DNA of 64,000 bases, taken from contig NZ_JACHGB010000002.1 in the NCBI RefSeq assembly GCF_014202215.1, forward strand, positions 558,001 to 622,000. The letters are read 5' to 3'. The number at the start of each line of letters is the position of its first letter. Position 1 is the stretch's first letter. The stretch is from Quisquiliibacterium transsilvanicum (lineage in GTDB: Bacteria > Pseudomonadota > Gammaproteobacteria > Burkholderiales > Burkholderiaceae_E). Both the position numbers and the translations under genes were made by a program. The notes below the pieces were generated by a model, which saw nothing but the letters and a program-made list of their open reading frames with translations, was not told the DNA's origin and made no database searches. Of the stretch, positions 37,131-44,400 are shown piece by piece.

Positions 37131-37784
37131 TCAGGCGGACAGCGGCAGGCTGCGGAACATGTCGCCGTACAGGCGGTAGACCACCTTGGCGGTGTGCACC
37201 ACGGCGGCCTTCTCGTCGTCGCCGTCCAGCCGGTTCATCAGCCCCTCGAACAGCTTCATGTGCTCGAGGTCCAGGCTGCCGTGCGAGCTCAGGTAGCTGA
37301 ACGCCTGCTTCGGCAGTTTTAGTCGGTCCTGGATGATCCCGGCGGCCCGGGTGGCCAGCGCGATGCTCGTGCCCTCGAGCACGTTGACCATGCCGAAGAA
37401 GCTCACCGGATTGCAGCGCGCGATCCGGTCGTACACATAGCTGACCATCAGCTCGGTGGGCAGGGCCGGCGTGCCCGCGCGCGCCGCATCCGCATCGGCG
37501 CCGCAGGCGGCGATGTCGTCGAGGATCCACTCCTGGTGGCCGGTCTCCTCCTCGATGTACTCGGCGATCGCCACGCGCAGCCATTCGAGGCGCTCGGGCA
37601 GGCGCGCGCCGCAGGCCATCAGCAGCGGCACCGTGTGCTTGACGTGGTGGTAGGCCTGCGTGAGGAAGGCCACGTAGCTGTCGAGGCCGACATCGCCGGC
37701 CATGGCCTGGCGGATGATCGGTGCGGCGAGCAGGTACTCGCGCTCGGCGGCGGTCTGGTCCTGGAGCTGCTGGAAGAAGGTCAT
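37131..37784 (-). CDS. Heme-oxygenase-like di-iron oxidase (TenA/UndA/CADD-type)
   Basis: A 217-residue all-helical protein of the iron-containing redox enzyme group that includes UndA (fatty acid to terminal alkene) and CADD. The six ligand positions of heme-oxygenase-like di-iron oxidases can be placed: Glu80 and His83 (EEETGH), Glu137 (NVLEGTS), and His168, Asp172 and His175 (SSHGSLDLEHM), the last in the H-x3-D-x2-H spacing known from CADD. The cysteine of thiaminase II is not used in this arrangement. It therefore should be an O2-dependent oxidase rather than a thiaminase. It overlaps the ligase gene by four bases (ATGA), implying coupled action on an activated acyl substrate. Confidence 0.85.
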   Translation of the reverse strand: MTFFQQLQDQTAAEREYLLAAPIIRQAMAGDVGLDSYVAFLTQAYHHVKHTVPLLMACGARLPERLEWLRVAIAEYIEEETGHQEWILDDIAACGADADAARAGTPALPTELMVSYVYDRIARCNPVSFFGMVNVLEGTSIALATRAAGIIQDRLKLPKQAFSYLSSHGSLDLEHMKLFEGLMNRLDGDDEKAAVVHTAKVVYRLYGDMFRSLPLSA

Positions 37785-39298
37785 GCGCGGATCTCGTCGT
37801 GTTGCGTGGCGAGCCGCGCGTCGATCGCGGCCCGGTAATGCTCGAACAGCGCATCGCGACGCAGGCGGCCGTTGGGGGTGGCGAGGCCGTTCGCGGCGCT
37901 GAAGGGCGCGTCCGCGCGCAGCCAGTGGTGCGCGCGGGCGTAGTCGGGGAGACGGGCATTGACGGCGGCCACGACGGCGTCGAGCTCGGCGTCGCTGCAC
38001 TCCGGGCTGCGTGGCGCCAGCACGGCCACGTTCCGCGCCAGCGCCTCGCCGTGCAGCCAGGCCTGTGCGACGGGCGACTGCTGCATCAGCTCGGCCTCGA
38101 CCCATTCCGGGTTCACGTTGCGCCCGAACGCGGTGATGAACTGGTTCTTGATGCGGCCGTGCAGCACCAGGAAGCCATCCTCGAAGTGGCCGAGGTCGCC
38201 GGTGTGCAGCCAGCCCCGCTGCAGGGGCGGCTCGCCCAGGTAGCCCAGCATGCGCGCGCCGCGTACCTGCACCTCGCCATTCCTGGCGATGCGCACCTGC
38301 GCGTGCGCGAGTGGGCGGCCGACGGTGCCGATGCGGCGCGCCGACGGAGTGTTCAGGCAGACCACCGACGCGCACTCCGAGAGCCCATACCCCTCGAACA
38401 CCGGCAGCCCCAGCGCGTCCGCGCGCTGCAGCAGCTGCGGCGCCACCCGCCCGCCGCCCACGGCGATGAAGCGCAGGCTGTCCGGCAGGGGCAGGCCGCG
38501 CTCGGCAGCCGCCACCAGCGCGAGCAGCAGCTGCGGCAGGAGGATCAGGCTGTGCGGCCGGCTTGCGCCGATTGCGCCGACGAAGCGCATCAGGTCCAGG
38601 CCGCTGGCGCCCTGCAGGCCGATCTCGGCCATGGGGCGCAGCTCGATGCACGCGCCCGCGAGCAGCGGCGCATAGATGCCGGCGATGTTCTCCAGCAGCG
38701 TGGCCAGCGGCAGCACGCAGAGGTGCCGCTCCACGCCGCAGCCCGAGCTGGCCTGCCAGAGGCTGCGGGCAACCGCCAGTTGCGCCTCGCCGTCCAGGCA
38801 CACGCCTTTCGGCTGGCCGGTGGTGCCCGAGGTGTAGGTGATCTTCAGCGTGCCGGTGGGCACTGCGGGCACGCTCGCCGGCCTGCGCTGCCAGATACCG
38901 TCGCCGCCATCCGCGAAGCCGCAGGCGCCGGCGAGTTCGGCAATCGCGCCCCGCTCGGCCGGCGCCGCTGGCCGATCAGGCATCGGTCCGGCCGAAATCA
39001 GCGTATCGATGCCCGAACTGTCCAGCACGTGCCGCTGCTGCGCCGCCGAGAAGAAGTCCGGCAGCGGGACGCAGACGCGCCCGCTGAACAGCAGCGCCAG
39101 GTCCCAGAGCGCCCAGTCCAGCCCGTTGTCCAGTGCCAGTGCAACGCGCCGTGCGCCGAGCGTCGCCAGCAGCTCCATGCGCTGCCGCACCGCATCGCGC
39201 AGCTGCGCGTAAGTCAGCGTTCGCCCGCCCGCCTGGACGGCCGGCTGCGCGCCGTGCTCGCCCAGCGCGCGCCAGAGTTCCTCAATGGCGGGCGACAT
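37781..39298 (-). CDS. AMP-dependent acyl ligase of the hemolysin-like cluster
   Basis: A 505-residue adenylate-forming enzyme. The P-loop is YTSGTTGQPKG, the A5-like motif is GYGLSECASVV, the A7 motif is LHTGDLGHFEDG, and the hinge is GRIKNQFI; the catalytic Lys of the A10 motif appears at the GLATPNGRLRRD end, where a Lys is not obvious and Arg occupies the region. This may mean a defective thioester step, or acyl-AMP as the end product. It should activate a carboxylic acid with ATP. The ATG at 39298 was chosen because MSPAIEELW is the usual family start. It overlaps the upstream hemolysin-family gene by 17 bases. Confidence 0.88.
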   Translation of the reverse strand: MSPAIEELWRALGEHGAQPAVQAGGRTLTYAQLRDAVRQRMELLATLGARRVALALDNGLDWALWDLALLFSGRVCVPLPDFFSAAQQRHVLDSSGIDTLISAGPMPDRPAAPAERGAIAELAGACGFADGGDGIWQRRPASVPAVPTGTLKITYTSGTTGQPKGVCLDGEAQLAVARSLWQASSGCGVERHLCVLPLATLLENIAGIYAPLLAGACIELRPMAEIGLQGASGLDLMRFVGAIGASRPHSLILLPQLLLALVAAAERGLPLPDSLRFIAVGGGRVAPQLLQRADALGLPVFEGYGLSECASVVCLNTPSARRIGTVGRPLAHAQVRIARNGEVQVRGARMLGYLGEPPLQRGWLHTGDLGHFEDGFLVLHGRIKNQFITAFGRNVNPEWVEAELMQQSPVAQAWLHGEALARNVAVLAPRSPECSDAELDAVVAAVNARLPDYARAHHWLRADAPFSAANGLATPNGRLRRDALFEHYRAAIDARLATQHDEIRA

Positions 39299-39968
39299 GG
39301 CACGCCTCCATCGAATCGAACCAGGCCAGGCCATCCGGGTGACCGTACACGCCGAGCTTCGACAGCCGCTGGTGTCCGCCGAGGATCTCGCCGGCCATCA
39401 CCTGCGGTCCGTCGTCGTAGTAGGTGCCCCAGTCGGGTAGCTCGTCGCCGACGCGCGCGGGGTCGGCCAGGCCGAGCACGCAGGGCGACAGGCCCAGGCG
39501 CAGGAAACTGTTCAGCAGCGTGGCGGTGCCGGTGAAGGCCACCCAGCGGAAGCCTTCCGCCGCGAGCAGGTCCGTCAGCGCGACGATCAGGCGCCTGGCC
39601 GTTCCGACCCCGGCGGCGGCGAGGTTGCCCACCTCTACGATCTCGTCGCGCGCCACCGGCCTGTCGAAGCGCTGCCCGATGGCCTGCTCGATGGGGACAT
39701 CGAGATAGCGCTCCAGGAACAGCGGGAATTCGCCGGCGCTGCGGTATCCGACCGCGCCGTGCAGGCTGGCGTCGCCCGACTCCAGCCCGAGCAGGCGCGG
39801 CATGAAGTGCCGCACCTTCGCCTGGTAGCGCTCGGCAAACCGCCGGCGAATGAAGGCCTCCACGCTCGCCCGTCGCTCGCCGTGCAGCGCGGGGACGAGC
39901 TTCAGTCCCGCCGTCTCGCCGCGGCTGCGCGCCCGCGGCGCACTTCGATCCAATCCCAATGGTTTCAC
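39282..39968 (-). CDS. Thermostable-hemolysin family (GNAT-like) protein
   Basis: A 228-residue member of the thermostable hemolysin (delta-VPH) family, whose fold resembles GNAT/autoinducer synthases. Recognisable blocks are the N-terminal FIRRRFAERYQAKVRHFMP, GYRSAGEFPLFLERYLDVPI, then EVGNLAAAGVGTARRLIVA and AFTGTATLLNSFLRLGLSP. The EVGNLA segment sits where acyltransferases have their CoA-binding strand. Proteins of this kind may transfer an acyl group rather than form pores; the name comes from the Vibrio haemolytic clone. The start is GTG at 39968 with a weak ribosome binding site. It is first in the seven-gene run and divergent from the HiPIP gene. Confidence 0.8.
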   Translation of the reverse strand: MKPLGLDRSAPRARSRGETAGLKLVPALHGERRASVEAFIRRRFAERYQAKVRHFMPRLLGLESGDASLHGAVGYRSAGEFPLFLERYLDVPIEQAIGQRFDRPVARDEIVEVGNLAAAGVGTARRLIVALTDLLAAEGFRWVAFTGTATLLNSFLRLGLSPCVLGLADPARVGDELPDWGTYYDDGPQVMAGEILGGHQRLSKLGVYGHPDGLAWFDSMEACHVARH

Positions 39969-40151
39969 AGGTCGTCGCCATGAATGAATCCGGGATCGGA
40001 TGCTGGCGGGCGCGCCTTAGGTGAACATTAACTGGCTGCCGCGCGTGACGGCCGGAACGCAGCATTGCGTGCCGCGTCTGGAAGGCGCAAGCTTTTCTGC
40101 TCGGCTGGACGTGCGGTTCAGTCGAGGGTGCTCAAGTCAGGAGGACCGACC

Positions 40152-40547
40152 ATGGCAAACGATCGAATGTCCACGCGCAGGGACGTCCTGCGCCGAGCGC
40201 TGGGGATCGGCTGCGGGGTGTGCCTGCCGACCGTCATCTGGGGTTGCGACTCGAGCGACAGGCCGCCGCAAGCTCAGTCGTCGTCCAACTCGGGCTCATC
40301 CGGATCGTCCCCGTCCGCGGCTCCGCCTGCGGCCTCGTCGGGCGCGACGCCCGGGAGCGCCGGCTCGGCGGCTGGCGCAGGTCCCGTCAAGGTGCCGCAG
40401 GCCAGCGTGAACTATCAGGCGCAGCCGAACGAGGGCAGGCGGTGCGCCGACTGCCAGCACTTCATCGCGGAATCAGGCAGCTGCAGGCTGGTCGAAGGCC
40501 AGATCGTGCCGGACGGCTGGTGCACGCTGTGGGCGAAGCGGTCGTAG
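40152..40547 (+). CDS. Tat-exported high-potential iron-sulfur protein (HiPIP)
   Basis: A 131-residue HiPIP precursor. The N-terminus has a twin-arginine type signal (STRRDVLRRALGIGCGV) and a long Ser/Gly/Ala/Pro linker at about 40-78 precedes the compact HiPIP domain. The four cluster cysteines are Cys98 and Cys101 (CADC), Cys111 and Cys124, with the family tail DGWCTLWAKR. It carries one electron through a [4Fe-4S]3+/2+ cluster in the periplasm, to a photosynthetic reaction centre, an oxidase or another acceptor. AGGAGG at 40139-40144 with seven-base spacing supports the start at 40152. The linker is unusually long for the family and could tether it to the membrane. Confidence 0.92.
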   Translation: MANDRMSTRRDVLRRALGIGCGVCLPTVIWGCDSSDRPPQAQSSSNSGSSGSSPSAAPPAASSGATPGSAGSAAGAGPVKVPQASVNYQAQPNEGRRCADCQHFIAESGSCRLVEGQIVPDGWCTLWAKRS

Positions 40548-40594
40548 GCGGGCAGGGCGGCGGCGCAGCATAGTGTGGGCTTCAGGAGAGCGTC

Positions 40595-41035
40595 ATGCGA
40601 TCCGCCCCTGCCCGCCACCCGGGTTCCAGTTCGCGCGTAGCGCTGCTTCGGGCGATCGCCCGGCTGGGATTCCGCCGCTGGTACGAGCGCAGGCTCATCG
40701 AGGCCCACGCCTGGCTTGCCGCCTGCTTCCTGTCGATGGTGATCGTTGCCGCTGGCGTCGAGCTGCTGCGCTTGCGGGGCTCGGCCGCCGAGCTCATCCT
40801 CGACGCCTCGCTCGTTGCCGCCGGCGCGCTGCTGGCCTGGTTCGCATGGCGACGCTACGCGACCGGCATGTACCTGGCGGCGATGTTGGGCGAGCAGGCC
40901 GTGTGCCCCGGCTGCGAGCGCTTCGGCTTCCGCTGCGACCCGCTGCAGCCGCCGGACGGGCGCGCGCTGGCAGTGCACTGTGCGCGCTGCGGGCGGCACT
41001 GGCAGGTCGGCGACGGGGTTGATGCCGACGGGTGA
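40595..41035 (+). CDS. Two-helix membrane protein with C-terminal zinc ribbon
   Basis: A 146-residue protein of unknown function. Two hydrophobic helices are visible (AWLAACFLSMVIVAAGVELL and ELILDASLVAAGALLAWFAW), then a short loop and a C-terminal zinc-ribbon-like pair, CPGC at about residue 107 and CARC near 131. It begins 47 bases after the HiPIP gene on the same strand and may be cotranscribed. No homologue is recognised. The ribbon would lie on the cytoplasmic side if both helices cross the membrane. Confidence 0.7.
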   Translation: MRSAPARHPGSSSRVALLRAIARLGFRRWYERRLIEAHAWLAACFLSMVIVAAGVELLRLRGSAAELILDASLVAAGALLAWFAWRRYATGMYLAAMLGEQAVCPGCERFGFRCDPLQPPDGRALAVHCARCGRHWQVGDGVDADG

Positions 41036-41290
41036 GTGTCTGGGGCGGGCAGCGGGAGTCGCAGCAGGACAGTGACCGCGCAAATGCCGCCCCGTTGCAT
41101 CGACGTGGGAACGCCACGCGGCGTCGCCGCATCCAACGCCCTGGCAACGCGATCGACGGGAGACACAAAGTGACCGCTCATGAGTCCAGGCTGCGCGGAC
41201 GCGAGCAAGTCGCGCACGGCACGATTGCCACGCGCCAGGGCGATCGCAGGGTACAGGCTGATCCGCTCGCCGGGACGGTCGGATGAGCCC

Positions 41291-42154
41291 ATGGATTGCA
41301 TGAAAGACGTCACGCCCACGGCCCTGGTGCTGGCCGGCGGCGGCAGCTTCGGCGCGATGCAGGTCGGCATGCTGCGCGCGCTGGTCGCCCACGGCGTGGC
41401 GCCGGATCTGGTCGTCGGTTCATCGGTGGGGGCGATCAACGGCGCCTACTTTGCCGGCGCGCCGAACGCAGGCGGCGTCGCGCGGCTCGAGGCGATCTGG
41501 CGCGGCCTGCGCCGCAGCGAGGTCTTTGCCATCGGCTGGCGCGGTGCGCTGGGCCTGCTCAGGCGCGGCTCCGCGGTCGATCCTCGCGGGCTGCGCCGGC
41601 TCGTGGAGGAACATCTGTCGTACCGGACCATCGAACAGGCGGCCCTGCCGCTACATCTGGTGGCCACCGACCTGATGGGCGGCGGCACGGTGCGCCTGTC
41701 CAGCGGACCGGTCGTCGATGCCGTGCTCGCCAGTTGCGCGATACCCGCTGCGTTTCCGCCCGTGCGCATAGGCGAGCACTACCTGATCGATGGCGCAGTC
41801 GCCTCCAACACGCCGATTAGTGTCGCGGTCGAGCTGGGCGCCAGGCGCGTGATCGTGCTGCCGACCGGCTTCGCCTGCTCGCTCGCGGCACCGCCGCGCG
41901 GAGCGCTCGCCAGCGCACTGCACGCCATCACCCTGCTGATCGCGCATCAGCTGGTGATGGAACTCGAGCGCTACCGCGACCTGGCCGAGATCGTCACGGT
42001 GCCGCCGCTGTGTCCGCTCGAGGTGTCGCCCTACGACTTCTCCCACGCCGGTGAACTGATCGAGCGCGCCGGCGAGCAGACCCAGCGTTGGCTCGACCGC
42101 GGCGGGCTGCACCGCGAGCGCATACCCAAGGCGCTGCGCCCGCACACCCATTGA
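41291..42154 (+). CDS. Patatin-like phospholipase
   Basis: A 287-residue patatin-family serine lipid hydrolase. It shows the glycine-rich oxyanion loop LAGGGSFGA, the nucleophile elbow GSSVG with Ser45, and the catalytic Asp167 in LIDGAVASN, giving the Ser-Asp dyad of the family. It probably hydrolyses phospholipids or acylglycerols in the cytoplasm or at the inner membrane. MDCMKD at 41291 is preferred; the Met three codons later is also possible. It is the last core gene before the integration site at 42.4 kb. Confidence 0.9.
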   Translation: MDCMKDVTPTALVLAGGGSFGAMQVGMLRALVAHGVAPDLVVGSSVGAINGAYFAGAPNAGGVARLEAIWRGLRRSEVFAIGWRGALGLLRRGSAVDPRGLRRLVEEHLSYRTIEQAALPLHLVATDLMGGGTVRLSSGPVVDAVLASCAIPAAFPPVRIGEHYLIDGAVASNTPISVAVELGARRVIVLPTGFACSLAAPPRGALASALHAITLLIAHQLVMELERYRDLAEIVTVPPLCPLEVSPYDFSHAGELIERAGEQTQRWLDRGGLHRERIPKALRPHTH

Positions 42155-42793
42155 CGCGAAAAGCACGCTGATCTGTGCGGCGATTCCGCCAGCGCGGCCA
42201 GATCGAGTTGGGCGTGGCGGCGATCGGCACGGTCGAGGTTGCCGAACCCGATCCAGCAGGGAAGGGCGTCGGATCGACGCACGAACTGGTCAGTGCGCAG
42301 TCATCGTCATCCATTTCGCGCCAGCGTCGCAGGGGGCGGTCTTGGACCGGTTCCAGACACCAGAAGTGCAAACGGCGCCCGAAGGCGCCGTAAGTCTTGG
42401 ATTCCGCGTGGGAAATCTGGTGGGCGGCACAGGGTTCGAACCTGTGACCCCTGCCGTGTGAAGGAGTCGCCTGCTACGACGGTGAGGCAAGTGTAAACAA
42501 CGTCGAGCAACTGTGCCAGGGGCCGGACAGCATGGAGGCTGCGGTCGGCACGCATCCGTCGTTGGGAGTGTCCGCTGTGATCTTGATTTCCGTCTGCGGT
42601 TGCATGAAGCTGCCGATGTCTCTGGTCCCACAGCGCGCGCAGGTCCAAGTGCTGCCAACCCGGCTCGTAGCTGCCAGCGTGCTGCCGAGGGAGAGCGTGT
42701 CGACGGGGACCGAGCAACGCTCGGCCGGTGGCGTGGCATTACTGCGGCACGCGCCCGCAGTATCGCGGATGGATACCGTCTCGGGAGAAAGAT
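42155..42793. other. Left junction region of island A
   Basis: A 640-base stretch without a supported gene. It contains a terminator hairpin at 42372-42391 and the 47-base tRNA-Val 3'-end copy at 42418-42464, followed by 30 bases shared with the copy at 51.8 kb. The rest, up to the ribosome binding site of the hydrolase at 42794, has no recognisable protein or repeat. Confidence 0.7.
42418..42464 (-). repeat. tRNA-Val(CAC) 3'-end copy (attachment site, left)
   Basis: Forty-seven bases identical to 63597-63643, the 3' half of the tRNA-Val gene including the encoded CCA. The homology also extends about 50 bases to the left through the terminator (42366-42417). There the hairpin stem differs from the one at 63.55 kb by one compensated base pair, so it stays perfect. 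The sequence departs after GTGTGAAGG. It is interpreted as the original chromosomal 3' side left after island insertion. Confidence 0.85.
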
Positions 42794-43585
42794 ATGTTTC
42801 TGGACATCGACGGCAACAAGGTCTTCGCCCTCAGCTTCGGCGCGGGGCCGCGCACGATCCTTGCGCACAGCGGTTGGATCGGCAACTTCGAGGACTGGAT
42901 CGCGACGCTGGCACCCTTGAGTGAACGCTGGCGAACCGTCGTCTACGACCACCGCGGCGCCGGAGAGACCGTGGTGCCGGTGGAGCGGATCTCGCACGAG
43001 GCGCTGGTGGACGACGTCTTCCGGGTGATGGACGCGATGAAGATCGAGCGCTGTGTGATGGCCGGATTCTCCCGGGGAACGGTAACGGCGCTACGGGCGG
43101 TACTCCGCAGCCCCGAGCGTTTCGACGGGTTGCTGCTGATGAACGGGCACGGGGAGGTGCAACTGCCTGGCGAGGCGCCAGCGGCGCGGCCGGTGCCGTC
43201 CCAATGGCCCGGCGAGACCTTCCGCGATCACTTGGAGTGGTTCGCCGCGGGGTGCGTGCCGGAACCAGACAGCGAGCACATCAGGCGGTGGGCAGTTAAC
43301 GTGCTGTCGCGGTCCACGCCGGACGTGGCCGACCGGATCTTCACGATGAAGCCGACCGAGCAGGTCGACTGGGCGGACAGCCTCCCACGACTGGCGCTGC
43401 CCACGCTTCTGATCCACGGCGAACTGGATGTGCGTTGCCGGACCGAGGTGATGGAGTACATGCACTCCCTGATCCCTGGCAGTCGATTGGTCGTGATGAA
43501 GGGATCGGGCCACCTGCCTGCGATGACCCGGCCGATGGATGTTGCCCGAGAGATCGACAGCTTCTTCGCCGAGCGTCTCGGCTGA
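42794..43585 (+). CDS. Alpha/beta-fold hydrolase
   Basis: A 263-residue alpha/beta hydrolase. The oxyanion region is LAHSGWIGN, the nucleophile elbow is AGFSRGT (G-x-S-x-G with Ser), the acidic residue lies near LIHGELDVRC, and the catalytic His in GSGHLPAMT. Such enzymes hydrolyse esters, lactones or C-C bonds. The ATG at 42794 has GGGAGAAAG directly upstream and begins the usual lead MFLDIDGNKVF. It is the first gene inside island A, followed 36 bases later by the SRAP gene. Confidence 0.9.
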   Translation: MFLDIDGNKVFALSFGAGPRTILAHSGWIGNFEDWIATLAPLSERWRTVVYDHRGAGETVVPVERISHEALVDDVFRVMDAMKIERCVMAGFSRGTVTALRAVLRSPERFDGLLLMNGHGEVQLPGEAPAARPVPSQWPGETFRDHLEWFAAGCVPEPDSEHIRRWAVNVLSRSTPDVADRIFTMKPTEQVDWADSLPRLALPTLLIHGELDVRCRTEVMEYMHSLIPGSRLVVMKGSGHLPAMTRPMDVAREIDSFFAERLG

Positions 43586-43621
43586 CTTGCAACCGAAGGC
43601 GCTCAGTGCCGGGAGGGCGCA

Positions 43622-44293
43622 ATGTGCAACCGATACGTCAGCCCCGAGCAGGCCGACATCGAGCGCTTCTTCGAGATCGGCCGGCGCAACCCGCTGCCTC
43701 CCTGGCCGCGCGAGATCTTCCCGCGCGCACCCGGCCCGTTCGTCCGCCTCGACCGCGACGGCCGCCGCGAGCTCGTCGTCGGCCGCTGGGGCCTGATCCC
43801 GCACTTCGCCTCGGCGCCGGACATCCGCTACTCGACCATCAACGCCCGCAGCGAGGAACTCGCGCAGAGGCCGACCTACCGCACCGCCTGGGCGCGCGGG
43901 CAGCGCTGCATCATCCCGGCCGTCAGCTTCGACGAGCCCAACTGGGAGACCGGCCGCAATGTTTGGTGGCGCTTCCGGCGCGCCGACGGCGAGCCCTGGG
44001 GCCTGGCCGGGCTGCGGAACACCTGGATCGACCGCGCCACCGGCGAGATCCACGAGAGCTACACGATGCTCACGATCAACGCCGATGGGCACGCGCTGAT
44101 GGGTCGCATGCACAAGCCCGACCCCGCGCTGCCACCGGACGCCCAGGACAAGCGCAGCGTGATCCCGATCGAGCGAGCGGACGCGGAGCATTGGCTGGCG
44201 GGATCGGTCGAGGATGCCCGGGCGCTGATGCGGGTGCCGCGGGTGGATGTGTTCGACGCGGGGCCGGTCGCCAGGGCACTTCGAAGCGTGTAG
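43622..44293 (+). CDS. SOS response-associated peptidase (SRAP/YedK/HMCES family)
   Basis: A 223-residue SRAP protein that crosslinks to abasic sites in single-stranded DNA and protects them. The catalytic residues are in place: Cys2 (exposed after Met removal), Asn74 and Arg76 (TINARSEE), Glu105 (SFDEPNW, where most homologues have GFYEW) and His164 (GRMHKP). Family length is normal. AGGGCG lies ahead of the ATG. A broken second copy of the 3' end of such a gene lies in island B (51953-52036), so both islands carry it near their left end. Confidence 0.92.
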   Translation: MCNRYVSPEQADIERFFEIGRRNPLPPWPREIFPRAPGPFVRLDRDGRRELVVGRWGLIPHFASAPDIRYSTINARSEELAQRPTYRTAWARGQRCIIPAVSFDEPNWETGRNVWWRFRRADGEPWGLAGLRNTWIDRATGEIHESYTMLTINADGHALMGRMHKPDPALPPDAQDKRSVIPIERADAEHWLAGSVEDARALMRVPRVDVFDAGPVARALRSV

Positions 44294-44337
44294 GCCCCTG
44301 GCCGCATCTCCCGCGTCCGGTGACCTTCATGCTCCGG

Positions 44338-44400
44338 ATGGCCCGCTCTCAACTTCACACCGCCCCACCCGTCAGACTTGCGTCTAGACAGACCGGCTAG
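44338..44400 (+). pseudogene. Remnant of a small protein downstream of SRAP
   Basis: The frame from ATG at 44338 reads MARSQLHTAPPVRL and stops after 20 codons. It resembles the start of the remnant at 52083 (MASFQPHTDPRLCR), and both follow an SRAP gene. I suspect a short Cys-containing protein that was linked to SRAP and is degraded in both islands. The similarity is only about ten residues, so this is tentative. Confidence 0.3.

Noticed and set aside
41032-41286. 84-residue ORF before the patatin gene
   Set aside because: High Arg/Gln content, no motif and no ribosome binding site; likely non-coding.
42031-42282. Small minus-strand ORF at the left island edge as an integrase piece
   Set aside because: No Arg/Tyr recombinase motif could be found, and it overlaps the patatin gene antisense.
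42418-42464. A second tRNA-Val gene
   Set aside because: Only the 3' half is present; D-arm and acceptor 5' strand are missing, so it cannot fold as tRNA.
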